NCBI RefSeq assembly: GCF_900129555.1
Contig: NZ_FQWC01000001.1
Location: 868,001 to 932,000, forward strand
Reading direction: 5' to 3'
DNA from: Flavobacterium defluvii
GTDB lineage: Bacteria > Bacteroidota > Bacteroidia > Flavobacteriales > Flavobacteriaceae
DNA: 64,000 nucleotides
The notes under the pieces were generated by a model, which searched no databases, had not been told where the DNA came from, and saw only the letters and a program-made list of their open reading frames with translations. Below are positions 17,960 to 25,826 of this stretch, piece after piece; position 1 is the first letter of the stretch; each line of letters begins with the position of its first letter. Both the position numbers and the translations under genes were made by a program.

Positions 17960-17982
17960 ATCGGATATTTTTACCTTTCATC
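17960..17982 (+). promoter_or_regulatory. Conserved -66 box upstream of small RNA copy 2
   Basis: Box ATCGGATATTTTTACC followed by TTTCATC, starting 66 bp before copy 2. It differs from the copy 3 box by a single base (A/T in the middle). Confidence 0.55.
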
Positions 17983-18013
17983 CGAAAAATTTTCTTAATA
18001 AAAATACCTTCCA

Positions 18014-18021
18014 TACATTTA
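18014..18021 (+). promoter_or_regulatory. -7 element of small RNA copy 2
   Basis: TACATTTA, seven of eight bases of TANNTTTG, ending 5 bp before the conserved unit, exactly as in copies 1 and 3. No clear TTG -33 element is present, so this promoter may rely on the upstream box. Confidence 0.5.
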
Positions 18022-18025
18022 TAAA

Positions 18026-18096
18026 ACCATAACATTAGTAGGTTAAGTTTATGGTAGATTTGGGGCAAAAAAGGTGGAAGAGATTCCGCCTTTTTT
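18026..18096 (+). ncRNA. Candidate small RNA, copy 2 of 3
   Basis: 71 nt. It is the same as copy 1 except for a few bases. In the terminator stem one A has become G (TTCCGCC), which turns a U-A pair into U-G and keeps the stem. The 5' hairpin ACCATAA/TTATGGT is unchanged. It starts 188 bp after copy 1. Confidence 0.7.
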
Positions 18097-18143
18097 ATTT
18101 AAATTAAATGAATATATTATTTTAAACTTCTATAACTTACTTT

Positions 18144-18166
18144 ATCGGATATATTTACCTTTCATC
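18144..18166 (+). promoter_or_regulatory. Conserved -66 box upstream of small RNA copy 3
   Basis: ATCGGATATATTTACC followed by TTTCATC, again 66 bp before the unit. Confidence 0.55.
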
Positions 18167-18197
18167 TAGAAAATTTTATACATTAAATCTGCTGGCA

Positions 18198-18205
18198 TAT
18201 ATTTA
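18198..18205 (+). promoter_or_regulatory. -7 element of small RNA copy 3
   Basis: TATATTTA, seven of eight bases of TANNTTTG, ending 5 bp before the conserved unit. Confidence 0.5.
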
Positions 18206-18209
18206 CAGA

Positions 18210-18279
18210 ACCATAACATTAGTAGGTTAAGCTATGGTAGATTTGGGGCAAAAAAGGTGGAAGAGATTCCACCTTTTTT
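18210..18279 (+). ncRNA. Candidate small RNA, copy 3 of 3
   Basis: 70 nt, 184 bp after copy 2. The 5' hairpin is shortened by a change (AAGCTATGGT in place of AAGTTTATGGT), so one base pair is lost. The terminator stem GGTGGAA/TTCCACC and T run are intact. A 70-codon open frame overlapping this copy (18234-18446) is not conserved in the other copies and is not called. Confidence 0.65.
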
Positions 18280-18351
18280 ATTACAATAAAATCAAAGTTT
18301 GTCTGTTTATAAAATTATTAATATTGCACTTCAATTATTTAAACCAATTAT

Positions 18352-18657
18352 ATGCAATTCTTCAAAAAGTTTTTTATCCTTACTATTCTAAGTCTTTCTT
18401 TTATAAGTTGTTCCGGAACAAAATCTACTACTGCAAATACAACTAAAGATGGCAGCTCTATTAAAAATGCTATCAAAGTAAAAAGTGTTGCAGAAGAATA
18501 TCAAATTGTGAGACAACTTTGTCCTAATTGCAAAATGAACGGACAGGCTCTACTGAGTGAAGGAAATAAACATTACGATTTATTAAATTTAACTAACGAA
18601 AAAGGAGAAGAAGTTAAATATTATTTTGACATCAACAGTTTCTTTGGGAAATGGTAA
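18352..18657 (+). CDS. Small lipoprotein, unknown function
   Basis: 101 residues with a clear lipoprotein signal (SLSFISCSG, Cys20). The rest is small and polar, with a CPNC pair (QLCPNCKMNG, about residues 62-70) that could bind metal or form a disulfide, and an acidic/aromatic C-terminus YYFDINSFFGKW. I do not recognise the family. It lies just downstream of the third small-RNA copy and ends at a bidirectional terminator shared with sod. Confidence 0.7.
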   Translation: MQFFKKFFILTILSLSFISCSGTKSTTANTTKDGSSIKNAIKVKSVAEEYQIVRQLCPNCKMNGQALLSEGNKHYDLLNLTNEKGEEVKYYFDINSFFGKW

Positions 18658-18663
18658 AATAAA

Positions 18664-18695
18664 AAAAGACGAGTACCTTTTGGCACTCGTCTTTT
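18664..18695. terminator. Bidirectional terminator between the lipoprotein and sod genes
   Basis: 11-bp stem (AAAAGACGAGT / ACTCGTCTTTT) flanked by A and T runs, between convergent genes. Confidence 0.85.
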
Positions 18696-18719
18696 CTCTT
18701 TATTCTTTACTTTTTTTGA

Positions 18720-19331
18720 CTATTTTTCTAAAGCAAATCTTCTTGCCACTTCTGTCCAGTTGATTACATTAAAGAAAGCTTCGATATAATCTGGTCTTCT
18801 GTTTTGGTAATTTAAGTAGTAAGCGTGCTCCCAAACGTCCATTCCTAAAATTGGAGTTCCACCGTGACCAGCAACTTCCGGCATTAATGGATTATCTTGA
18901 TTTGGAGTACCTACAACTTCTAATTTTCCTCCTTTTTGAACTGTTAACCAAGCCCATCCTGAACCGAATTGAGTTGCTCCGGCTTTAGCAAATTTTGCTT
19001 TAAACTCTTCGAAAGTTCCAAAAGAAGATTCAATTGCAGCTAATAAATCTCCTGTTGGCAATCCTCCTCCATTTGGAGACATTACAGTCCAGAATAAATT
19101 GTGGTTGTAGAAACCTCCACCATTGTTACGAACTGCTGCGTTAGATTTATCTAAGTTGATTAAAATATTTTCGATTGTTTTTCCTTCTAAATCTGTTCCT
19201 GCAATTGCAGCATTAAGATTTGTAGTATAGGCATTGTGGTGCTTTGTATGATGGATTTCCATAGTACGTGCATCAATATGTGGTTCTAATGCATCGTATG
19301 CATAAGGTAATTGAGGTAATTCAAAAGCCAT
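18720..19331 (-). CDS. Superoxide dismutase, Fe/Mn family
   Basis: 203 residues, full length. It converts superoxide to hydrogen peroxide and oxygen. Metal ligands can be placed: histidine in [12 protein letters not shown], histidine in [11 protein letters not shown], and aspartate and histidine in [22 protein letters not shown] is the usual core motif. Sequence alone does not tell iron from manganese, so no symbol is given. It has no signal peptide, hence it is cytoplasmic. It converges on the small lipoprotein gene. Confidence 0.95.
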   Translation of the reverse strand: MAFELPQLPYAYDALEPHIDARTMEIHHTKHHNAYTTNLNAAIAGTDLEGKTIENILINLDKSNAAVRNNGGGFYNHNLFWTVMSPNGGGLPTGDLLAAIESSFGTFEEFKAKFAKAGATQFGSGWAWLTVQKGGKLEVVGTPNQDNPLMPEVAGHGGTPILGMDVWEHAYYLNYQNRRPDYIEAFFNVINWTEVARRFALEK

Positions 19332-19367
19332 GATATTAGGATTTTTGTGGTTTATAATAATTTATTC

Positions 19368-19375
19368 CAAATTTA
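19368..19375 (-). promoter_or_regulatory. Possible -7 element of the sod gene
   Basis: TAAATTTG on the minus strand, a full TANNTTTG match, 37 bp upstream of the start codon. No good TTG is found at the right distance. Confidence 0.4.
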
Positions 19376-19470
19376 GACATTTAACTTTGGAATTGAAAAT
19401 ACTATTTCGTTATAATTGGATTAAATTAACTTATAATTTGCATTTTTACTATATAAACACCTGTAAATCT

Positions 19471-20148
19471 TTATTTTCCGTTAAAAGTGGTCATTGTATT
19501 TTCTAAACCTGCAGTTCCAAAAGATTTTATTATTTCTGCCGAAATTTCTAACCTTTCAGGTAATTTAGAATTCTCTTCATCGTTCCATTCACCTAAAACA
19601 TAATCGACCTGCTGACCTTTTTTAAACTGATCACTAATACCAAATCTATAACGGGTATAGTTTTGTGTATTCAAAACCAAATTGATGTTTTTAAGCCCGT
19701 TGTGGCCGCCGTCGCTTCCTTTTGGCTTGATTCTGATTGTTCCAAATGAAAGGTTCAGATCATCTGTGATAACTAAAATATTCTCTAAAGGAATATTTTC
19801 TTTATCCATCCAGTATTTTACTGCTTTTCCGCTAAGATTCATGTAAGTGTTTGGTTTCAGCAAAAGAAAAGTTCTTCCTTTAAACTTATATTCTGCCAAT
19901 GACCCCAGTTTTACGATTTCGAATGAAAGGCTTTCTTTTTTAGCTAAAAAATCAAGTACTTTAAATCCGATGTTATGTCTCGTATTTACATATTCAGCAC
20001 CAATATTTCCTAATCCTACGATTAAATATTTTTTACTCACGCTTTCTATATTGTTTTTTTGGTGTTCGTGAACCTCCGGTTTCACATTATCTTCTTTGTT
20101 CTCTTCTTTTTGTGTTGATGAAAACAGTTTTGTTATCCATTTTATCAT
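19471..20148 (-). CDS. pth: Peptidyl-tRNA hydrolase
   Basis: 225 residues from the ATG at 20148 (MIKWITKLFSS); the frame is open further upstream to 20250, but that part is low-complexity and unlike Pth. It frees tRNA from stalled peptidyl-tRNA. Landmarks are LIVGLGNIGAEYVNTRHNIG with the catalytic histidine, LLKPNTYMNLSG, ITDDLNLSFG, and GGHNGLKNI. An unusual feature is an approximately 35-residue charged N-terminal extension rich in Lys and Glu before the catalytic domain, which is seen in several flavobacteria. Confidence 0.95.
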   Translation of the reverse strand: MIKWITKLFSSTQKEENKEDNVKPEVHEHQKNNIESVSKKYLIVGLGNIGAEYVNTRHNIGFKVLDFLAKKESLSFEIVKLGSLAEYKFKGRTFLLLKPNTYMNLSGKAVKYWMDKENIPLENILVITDDLNLSFGTIRIKPKGSDGGHNGLKNINLVLNTQNYTRYRFGISDQFKKGQQVDYVLGEWNDEENSKLPERLEISAEIIKSFGTAGLENTMTTFNGK

Positions 20149-20475
20149 GTTTGCAAAAGTAAGATTAATTAGAGAATGTGGCAATTGGATAATTAGATAA
20201 TTACTTAATGGTCGAGATTTAACCGCAAAGTTCGCAAGGAGTTTGCGCAAGGAATGCTAAGGAATAGTTTCTCGCAGATGATGCAGATTAAACGGATTCG
20301 CACTGGTTGTTACTCTCCTTTTGTCACGCTGAGCGAAGTCGAAGTCCCGCAAGTAGCTCGACAATCTAAAGTTAGCACTTCGTGTAGGCTTCGACTACGC
20401 TCAGCCTGACAGAATAAAAGCTTAGCATCTCAGCACCTTAGTCCCGATATCTATCGGGATAGAAGTCTTTAAAAA
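20149..20475. other. Intergenic region between pth and rplY
   Basis: No gene seen. It holds fragments of dispersed repeats: the word AACCGCAAAGTTCGCAAGGA at 20221-20240, GATGATGCAGATTAAACGGATT at 20277-20297 and the palindromic repeat listed next, plus a small hairpin TCCCGATATCTATCGGGAT at 20442-20460. Confidence 0.6.
20322..20411. repeat. Dispersed palindromic repeat (REP-like), two-arm form
   Basis: A 23-bp arm at 20322-20344 (GTCACGCTGAGCGAAGTCG core) and its inverted partner at 20389-20411, matching at 21 of 23 positions. A third, single copy lies at 52302-52324. The word CTTCGACT(T/A)CGCTCAG is common in flavobacterial intergenic DNA. Confidence 0.75.
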
Positions 20476-20505
20476 AAAAGCCCCAATCGAAAGATTGAGG
20501 CTTTT
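20471..20505 (-). terminator. Intrinsic terminator downstream of rplY
   Basis: Stem AAAAGCCcCAATC / GATTGaGGCTTTT with one mismatch and a GAAA loop; the U run is on the minus strand. It starts 18 bp after the rplY stop. Confidence 0.85.
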
Positions 20506-20523
20506 GTATAGAGGTAAAAAAAA

Positions 20524-21135
20524 TTATTTTTTCTTTCCTTTTGCAGGAGCTTTTGCAGCTTTTGCAGCTTCTTGAGCAGCTTTCATAGCAGCACGAGAAA
20601 TTCTTACCTGAGCAACAACAGTGTTGTCTGGGTGCATAATTTTGTACTCTGGTTTTCCAACTTTAGTAACATATAATTTGTTACCCATTTCAAGTGGAGT
20701 AATGTCAGCTTCAACAAAATCAGGAAGATTTGCTGGTAAAGCTTTAACTTTTAATTTACGTTGGTTTAAACGTAAAACACCTCCCGCAAGAACACCTTTA
20801 GATGTACCAACGATTTTCACAGGAACTTCCATTGTGATTTCTTTATCATCAAATAATTGGAAGAAGTCAATGTGTAAAATTTTGTCAGTTACCGGGTGAA
20901 CCTGGATATCTTGCAAAATTGCATTGAATGATTTTCCTTTTCCAAGTTCGATCACAACTGTGTGAGCGTTTGGAGTGTAAACCAAGTTTTTGAATGCAGT
21001 AACGTCTGCAGAGAAGTGTACTGCCTGGTTTCCTCCGTATAAAACGCAAGGTACCTGTCCAGCATTACGTAAGGCTTTAGTTGACACTTTGCCCACGCTT
21101 TCTCTTTCTGATCCTTTAATTGTAATCGATTTCAT
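20524..21135 (-). CDS. rplY: 50S ribosomal protein L25 (Ctc form)
   Basis: 203 residues, the long Ctc-type L25 that binds 5S rRNA. The N-terminal domain shows [28 protein letters not shown] and [16 protein letters not shown]. The beta-rich C-terminal domain is followed by an alanine/lysine tail ([14 protein letters not shown]). It lies upstream of pth on the same strand, with prs before it, a common gene order (prs-rplY-pth). Confidence 0.96.
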   Translation of the reverse strand: MKSITIKGSERESVGKVSTKALRNAGQVPCVLYGGNQAVHFSADVTAFKNLVYTPNAHTVVIELGKGKSFNAILQDIQVHPVTDKILHIDFFQLFDDKEITMEVPVKIVGTSKGVLAGGVLRLNQRKLKVKALPANLPDFVEADITPLEMGNKLYVTKVGKPEYKIMHPDNTVVAQVRISRAAMKAAQEAAKAAKAPAKGKKK

Positions 21136-21259
21136 TGTAAAAAAATATAGTTATTAATAAATATTTTCATTTGCTGCAAGCTTTAGACCATAGGCTTTAA
21201 GCTTTTTTATGCTCTTGGAAAATGCTTATAGCTTACTGCTTAAAGCCTATTGCCAAAAA

Positions 21260-22201
21260 TTACATAATAAATTTTCCACTAATGGAATTGTTGTGGTGCA
21301 CCATGTGCATAACTTCTGCAAAAAGAGGCGCACAACTCACTACTCTAATTTTGTCTGAATGTTTCTTTAACGGAATAGAATCTGTTACGATTAACTCAGT
21401 TAATTTTGAATTTTCAATTTTTTCATATGCACCGCCAGATAAAATAGCGTGTGTACAAATTGCTCTTACACTTAGTGCTCCTTTTTCGATCATTAGGTCT
21501 GCAGCTTTTGCTAAAGTTCCTCCTGTATCGATCATATCGTCTACTAAGATTACGTTACGACCTTTTACTTCACCAATCAATTCCATAGTGTCGATAACGT
21601 TGGCTGCTTTTCTTTGTTTGTAACAGATTACTACATCTGATTCTAAAAACTTAGAGTAAGCATATGCTCTTTTTGATCCTCCCATGTCTGGAGATGCAAT
21701 GGTTAAATTTTCTAAATTCAAACTCTGCACATAAGGCAAAAAGATTGTAGATGCAAATAAATGATCTACTGGTTTTTCAAAGAATCCCTGAATTTGGTCT
21801 GCATGCAGATCCATTGTCATGATTCTTGTTGCTCCGGCTGCAGTTAATAAGTTAGCTACTAACTTAGCTCCAATCGGAACCCTTGGCTTGTCTTTTCTAT
21901 CCTGTCTTGCCCAGCCAAAATAAGGCATAACAGCTGTAATATGTCTTGCTGATGCACGTTTTGCAGCATCAATCATTAATAACAATTCCATCAAATTATC
22001 TGCCGATGGGAAAGTAGAACACACGATAAAAACACGTAATCCTCTTATTGACTCTTCGTAAGACGGCTGAAATTCTCCATCACTATACGTTGACATCGTT
22101 ACTTTTCCTAACGGAATTCCGTACTGTTCTGCAATTTTTTCTGCAAGATAAACACTTTGTGAACAAGCAAAAATTTTAGCTTCTGGTTCTAGGTGCGACA
22201 T
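21260..22201 (-). CDS. prs: Ribose-phosphate pyrophosphokinase
   Basis: 313 residues. It makes PRPP from ribose 5-phosphate and ATP. Signature segments are the metal site TMDLHADQIQGFF and the PRPP loop VILVDDMIDTGGTLAKAA. It is first in the prs-rplY-pth run and lies 290 bp from the tRNA-Leu gene, transcribed away from it. Confidence 0.97.
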   Translation of the reverse strand: MSHLEPEAKIFACSQSVYLAEKIAEQYGIPLGKVTMSTYSDGEFQPSYEESIRGLRVFIVCSTFPSADNLMELLLMIDAAKRASARHITAVMPYFGWARQDRKDKPRVPIGAKLVANLLTAAGATRIMTMDLHADQIQGFFEKPVDHLFASTIFLPYVQSLNLENLTIASPDMGGSKRAYAYSKFLESDVVICYKQRKAANVIDTMELIGEVKGRNVILVDDMIDTGGTLAKAADLMIEKGALSVRAICTHAILSGGAYEKIENSKLTELIVTDSIPLKKHSDKIRVVSCAPLFAEVMHMVHHNNSISGKFIM

Positions 22202-22379
22202 TATAATTTGTTGTTTTTACTCGCTGCGCTTTGTTACAATTTCGTTTCATCTTTGCAGATAAAGCAAAATATATATAAATGCCTCGGGTGTAGTTAGTTG
22301 TGTGTGCTTCGTTTTAACGAGGTGCAAATTTATAAAATTTATTGGACACTGAAAGGAAATATTTAAGTATTTTTAGTAG

Positions 22380-22406
22380 TTGGTTTAATTTTATTTTTTA
22401 CATTTG
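22380..22406 (+). promoter_or_regulatory. Promoter of tRNA-Leu
   Basis: TTG at 22380-22382, a 16-bp spacer, TACATTTG at 22399-22406 (full TANNTTTG match). The tRNA begins about 80 bp after the expected start, so a 5' leader would be removed. Confidence 0.6.
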
Positions 22407-22491
22407 CACCGTGTTAAAGGGATGGTCACGTTTTTGTTCTCATTCTATTGCGTTAAAATGATCAATTTATGATTGTTTTTTCGTCTGCTAC

Positions 22492-22571
22492 GCCCGGATG
22501 GCGGAATTGGTAGACGCGCTGGTCTCAAACACCTGTGGGAAACCGTGCCGGTTCGACTCCGGCTCCGGGTA
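22492..22571 (+). tRNA. tRNA-Leu (anticodon CAA)
   Basis: Cloverleaf can be drawn: acceptor GCCCGGA / TCCGGGT (a G-U first pair), D arm GCGGAATTGGTAGACGC, anticodon loop CTCAAAC giving CAA, a long variable arm typical of Leu, T arm GCCGG-TTCGACT-CCGGC, and discriminator A at 22571. CCA is not encoded. The anticodon stem as I draw it (CTGGT / ACCTG) has a U-U mismatch at its second pair. It is the insertion site of the genomic island: the last bases of the acceptor stem form part of the attachment core. Confidence 0.92.
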
Positions 22572-24078
22572 CATTAACGGAAAAGCTGTCATTTTTGACG
22601 GCTTTTCGTTTTTTAATACCTTCTGAAGCCTTGATATTCCTAGTAAGAACCTCAATTACCTCATTCACTTGAGTGGTTCGACAATTTTCATTTCCGAAGA
22701 TTAGTTTTTGAGTAAAAATTGAACCTGCCAAAATTCTTTTTCCATTATAATCCTCATTAAGAAAGAATTCATCCAAGTTACCTAGTAATTCTAAACCCGA
22801 ATCAACATAAGCTCTTATAGAATCTGTTTTAGTCCTTAAAATCTCTATATCATCTTCAACAACGCTAAGATTTCCATTAATACGCTCAATGATTTTATCA
22901 AATCTTTCCTTATCAATATCTTTTCTCAATAGCAAATCTTCAGCATCTTCAATTTGAGAATTAAGTTGTTTTTGAAGCTCTATTTTAATCTTAAGTTGAT
23001 TATCTCTATCTCCACTAATTTGAGATTCAGATTTTTTTAAAACTTCTGCAAATAGCTCTTTTATGTTCTGATTAATTTGTAGACCACATAAAATACTTGA
23101 AATTTTGATATGCGCTTCCTCAACACGAACTCTTGTCTGACATTTATTTCTACAGTGATAGTAAGCATATTTCTTAGTTCTCCCTGTAGATTTGCTTCCC
23201 GTTATTTGTCCCCCACAAATTTCACAAGTCAAAAAATCACGCATCGGAAAATCAAAATTTTTATGATTTGGCTTTGTGTTATGCCATCTTTTCCCTTTAA
23301 AAACATTCTGTACTTTATTAAAAGTATCCAAATCGACTAAAGGTTCATGTTTACCATCGACTACTGTAGCTGATTCTTTTTTAAATTCAGGAACATTTAT
23401 TTTTCCAATGTATACATTATTTTTTAGCATCTGACTAAATGCACTTTTTTTCAACATTAATCCATGTTGCCTCAGTTTTTTCCTTACAGATTCAACAGAC
23501 TCAATATTCAATGCTACTTCATTAAATGCTCTTTTAACTAAATCTGCTTGTTGATTTGGCTTTAAAGTAGACCTTTTGGATTCATCTCTGTAATTGTCAT
23601 ACCCATAAGGAGCTTTGCCTGGAAAATAACCATCTTTCTTCGCTTGATAAGTACCCGTAATCGTTCTACTTGATATTTTATCTCTTTCCACTTCACCCGC
23701 CGTTAAATAAATAGACAAAACCATCTTATTATCTGGATTAGCAATATCTAAATATTGTTCTGATGCATTCACTTCAATTCCCATAGAATCAAATTCTCTT
23801 ATAACTTTAAGTGCCTGCTCAATATTTCTTGAGAACCTATCCCACTTAGCAAACAGAACTTTATCAACAATCTTTTTATTATTCTTACAGTAGGTCTTTA
23901 ATTTTGTCCATTCTGGTCTATTAAAGTTTTTAGCCGAATGGTCTTCTCGATATATTTTAACAACATTATATCCCATTCTTTCAGAAAATGATTTTAATGA
24001 GTCTTCTTGATAGTCAAGACTAAATCCTTTTTGTGCTTGTTCATCTGTACTTACACGACAATATATTATAACATTCAT
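22525..24078 (-). CDS. Large serine recombinase (island integrase), 3' end read from tRNA-Leu
   Basis: 517 residues in the integrated state. The catalytic domain begins IIYCRVSTDEQ with Ser10. A recombinase domain follows (about 150-250), then a zinc ribbon with Cys285, Cys288, Cys309 and Cys313, and a coiled-coil segment at about 345-440. This is the layout of large serine integrases. The last 15 codons lie inside tRNA-Leu on the opposite strand (22525-22572) and are not native sequence. An alternative 28-codon end lies in frame at the right end of the island (39989-40075), so the excised circle would encode a 530-residue form. It is the last gene of a three-gene leftward operon. Confidence 0.93.
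   Translation of the reverse strand: MNVIIYCRVSTDEQAQKGFSLDYQEDSLKSFSERMGYNVVKIYREDHSAKNFNRPEWTKLKTYCKNNKKIVDKVLFAKWDRFSRNIEQALKVIREFDSMGIEVNASEQYLDIANPDNKMVLSIYLTAGEVERDKISSRTITGTYQAKKDGYFPGKAPYGYDNYRDESKRSTLKPNQQADLVKRAFNEVALNIESVESVRKKLRQHGLMLKKSAFSQMLKNNVYIGKINVPEFKKESATVVDGKHEPLVDLDTFNKVQNVFKGKRWHNTKPNHKNFDFPMRDFLTCEICGGQITGSKSTGRTKKYAYYHCRNKCQTRVRVEEAHIKISSILCGLQINQNIKELFAEVLKKSESQISGDRDNQLKIKIELQKQLNSQIEDAEDLLLRKDIDKERFDKIIERINGNLSVVEDDIEILRTKTDSIRAYVDSGLELLGNLDEFFLNEDYNGKRILAGSIFTQKLIFGNENCRTTQVNEVIEVLTRNIKASEGIKKRKAVKNDSFSVNVPGAGVEPARFPTGV
22567..22573. other. Left attachment core (attL) of the island
   Basis: GGGTACA, formed by the end of the tRNA-Leu acceptor stem. The same seven bases occur at 40070-40076. 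Sequence identity stops immediately on both sides of the core. The integrase frame reads it as Val-Pro codons. Confidence 0.75.
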
Positions 24079-24106
24079 ATTATTTATTTTTTTATTGTTT
24101 AGTTAA

Positions 24107-24418
24107 TTATTGTTTATTCAATTTGATTATTAATCTATTATAAAAGCCCTGAGCTTTTTTGTGCGTATCAAAAACATATAGTTCCGTATATAGAAGTAAT
24201 CCGAAAATTTTATCGAAAACCCTTACTATCAGAAAGAACTTATCATCGAATAAAACAATCTCTCGTTCCACATACTTGTCTAAAATAATTTCTGTTGGAA
24301 TTAGTAGTCCTTTCGATTGTATCATACTAATAAGCTCAATGACAGTCATTCGATAATCCTTTTTCATCTGTTTTATTTCTGAATCACTATTTTTCACAAT
24401 TACACTTTTTTTAATCAT
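24107..24418 (-). CDS. Hypothetical protein of the integrase operon
   Basis: 103 residues, not recognised. It starts with a basic stretch (MIKKSVIVKN), then KQMKKDYRMTVIELISMIQSKG and a hydrophobic/aromatic C-terminal half (KFFLIVRVFDKIFGLLLYTELYVF). No signal peptide or motif is evident. It lies 4 bp after the 44-residue gene and 28 bp before the integrase gene, which suggests a role in integration or excision control. That role is inferred from position only. Confidence 0.55.
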   Translation of the reverse strand: MIKKSVIVKNSDSEIKQMKKDYRMTVIELISMIQSKGLLIPTEIILDKYVEREIVLFDDKFFLIVRVFDKIFGLLLYTELYVFDTHKKAQGFYNRLIIKLNKQ

Positions 24419-24422
24419 CTGT

Positions 24423-24557
24423 TTATTTTTTAGTTTGATTTAAATGATACACCTCAGCGAGTTTATAAAGCACCTTTCTGATTAATTCTATTTCTTCATC
24501 TGTGTATTTCATACCATTTCTATTTAATTTCTTTTTGCATTCAGTAATACTTATCAC
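24423..24557 (-). CDS. Small helical protein upstream of the integrase
   Basis: 44 residues from a GTG start at 24557. It reads MISITECKKKLNRNG, then KYTDEEIELIRKVLYKLAEVYH, an amphipathic helical protein. From memory, short proteins of this shape (a CKKxL start, then TDEEI..IRxxLYxLAE) are common beside recombinase and mobilisation genes of Bacteroidota plasmids and islands; the function is unknown. An internal ATG at 24512 would give only 29 residues. It leads a tight operon with the 103-residue protein and the integrase. Confidence 0.65.
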   Translation of the reverse strand: MISITECKKKLNRNGMKYTDEEIELIRKVLYKLAEVYHLNQTKK

Positions 24558-24780
24558 TTTTTCACTCTGACACCCATCTCATTTTTTTATTTGGGCGGAA
24601 GATAATTTTTTGACATAGATATCCCCTTTCGGGTTTTAAACCGAATAAAGAACTTTGAGATATTTTATGTGATTTTGGCTTAGTTGTTAGCTTTACAACA
24701 TTGCCTTTTTTTGTAGATTCATCCCTTTATTGTGAACAGGGTGCCTTTTGTCTTGCAAGTAGATTTCTATCGATAAATTT
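24558..24780 (-). promoter_or_regulatory. Long structured leader of the integrase operon
   Basis: From the predicted start near 24780 to the first gene is about 220 nt. Read leftward, it holds a near-palindrome around TTTATCGATAGAAA (24752-24780), a small hairpin ACCCGAAAGGG, and a nine-codon open frame (MSKNYLPPK) beginning at the ATG near 24620. This could be an attenuator or RNA switch for recombinase expression. No known family is recognised. Confidence 0.4.
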
Positions 24781-24786
24781 CTACTA

Positions 24787-24817
24787 CAAAGATACTCCTG
24801 AAATAAAGTTTTTCCAA
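24787..24817 (-). promoter_or_regulatory. Promoter of the integrase operon
   Basis: On the minus strand TTG (24817-24815), a 20-bp spacer, TATCTTTG (24794-24787), a full match to the phylum consensus. Confidence 0.7.
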
Positions 24818-24988
24818 GCCTTTACGATTACTAAAACACTGATTTTCAACAAAATGAAAGTTTTTTCTTGTTTAAACTAAATCTTATCTAAGATAAAGAC
24901 TTAAGATATTGAAAATCAAAACTATAAAAATTAAAATCTAAGAAAATTTCAATTGTTAATATTCTGTTAATATTTTAAAATCGCTCTT

Positions 24989-25666
24989 TTAAGCAACTAA
25001 ACTCAACGCTCTTTTATACAATTGAAGTACTGTTGCTCCATAAAATTGATTTCCGTTTCTCGTTTTGAAATTTAGTTTGTTAAGATAGTCTGCGATTTCT
25101 CTGTAACTCATTTCTTTTTCTTTACAATTCAATATTATTGATTGAGCTTGACGATTTCTATCATTGTTGATTGCGTTACTCTTTATACGCTCGATTCCTT
25201 TTGCTCTAGCATCATTGGTCAAATTTTTAGGACTTCCTAGTTTAACTCCTTTCTTTTTTAACTCAGCAAGTGCAAGTTTGGTTCTAGAGCTAATTAATTT
25301 AGCTTCTTGTTCAGCAAGTGCTGAAAATATATGGATTGTAAAATTATTAGCTGAAGGCATATCCACAGCTACAAACTCAACTCCTGCATCCATGAGTGAG
25401 CTTACAAAGTTTACGTTTCTAGCTAATCTATCTAATTTGGCAATTACAAGAATTGCACGTTCATTTTTAGCTAATTCGATTGCATTATGAATTTCAATAC
25501 GTTCACGTTTATTCGTACCAGTTTCTATCTCCGTATAATCCTTTAAGATAATTCCATCTTGTGAAGCCACATATTTTTCAACTGAACTTTTTTGAGCCGA
25601 AAGCCCTAATCCAGAAATACCTTGTTCTTTTCTGCTGACTCTATAATATGCTACAAATTTTTTCAT
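24989..25666 (-). CDS. Small serine recombinase (resolvase/invertase)
   Basis: 225 residues. Catalytic N-terminal domain FVAYYRVSRKEQGISGLGL with Ser11, LVIAKLDRLARN in the middle, and the LAEQEAKLISSRTK helix. A C-terminal helix-turn-helix follows (about 175-215, MSYREIADYLNKLNFKTRNG). It resolves dimers or inverts DNA; in this setting it may resolve dimers of the excised circle. It is separate from the large integrase and divergent in type. A broken inverted repeat GTCCAGG/CCTGGAC lies 57-105 bp upstream and could be part of its site. Confidence 0.92.
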   Translation of the reverse strand: MKKFVAYYRVSRKEQGISGLGLSAQKSSVEKYVASQDGIILKDYTEIETGTNKRERIEIHNAIELAKNERAILVIAKLDRLARNVNFVSSLMDAGVEFVAVDMPSANNFTIHIFSALAEQEAKLISSRTKLALAELKKKGVKLGSPKNLTNDARAKGIERIKSNAINNDRNRQAQSIILNCKEKEMSYREIADYLNKLNFKTRNGNQFYGATVLQLYKRALSLVA

Positions 25667-25722
25667 AATGTTTGACTGATTTAAATCTTAAACGTCCGTT
25701 TGTGATTTATTACACTCCAAAA

Positions 25723-25771
25723 GTCCAGGTCTATTTTGAATTAAACAAGAAAAATCCTGATTTTCCTGGAC
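25723..25771. promoter_or_regulatory. Inverted repeat upstream of the resolvase gene
   Basis: GTCCAGG at 25723-25729 and CCTGGAC at 25765-25771, 35 bp apart. This could be a recombination or operator site for the resolvase; the arms are short. Confidence 0.3.
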
Positions 25772-25800
25772 ATACATGTTTTTTTGAATATAACATGATC

Positions 25801-25826
25801 AAAAAAACGAGGTTGCTAACCTCGTT
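25801..25826 (-). terminator. Intrinsic terminator at the end of the HUH-protein operon
   Basis: Stem AACGAGGTT / AACCTCGTT with a 3-nt loop. Read leftward it is followed by a run of seven U. It overlaps the stop codon of the 48-residue gene. Confidence 0.85.

Noticed and set aside
18234..18446. 70-codon open frame overlapping small-RNA copy 3
   Set aside because: It is not open in copies 1 and 2, it overlaps the lipoprotein gene in another frame, and the shared sequence is better explained by RNA hairpins.
22525..22569. C-terminal GAGVEPARFPTGV of the integrase as a functional motif
   Set aside because: It is simply the reverse strand of tRNA-Leu; the same peptide appears wherever a frame runs into such a tRNA.
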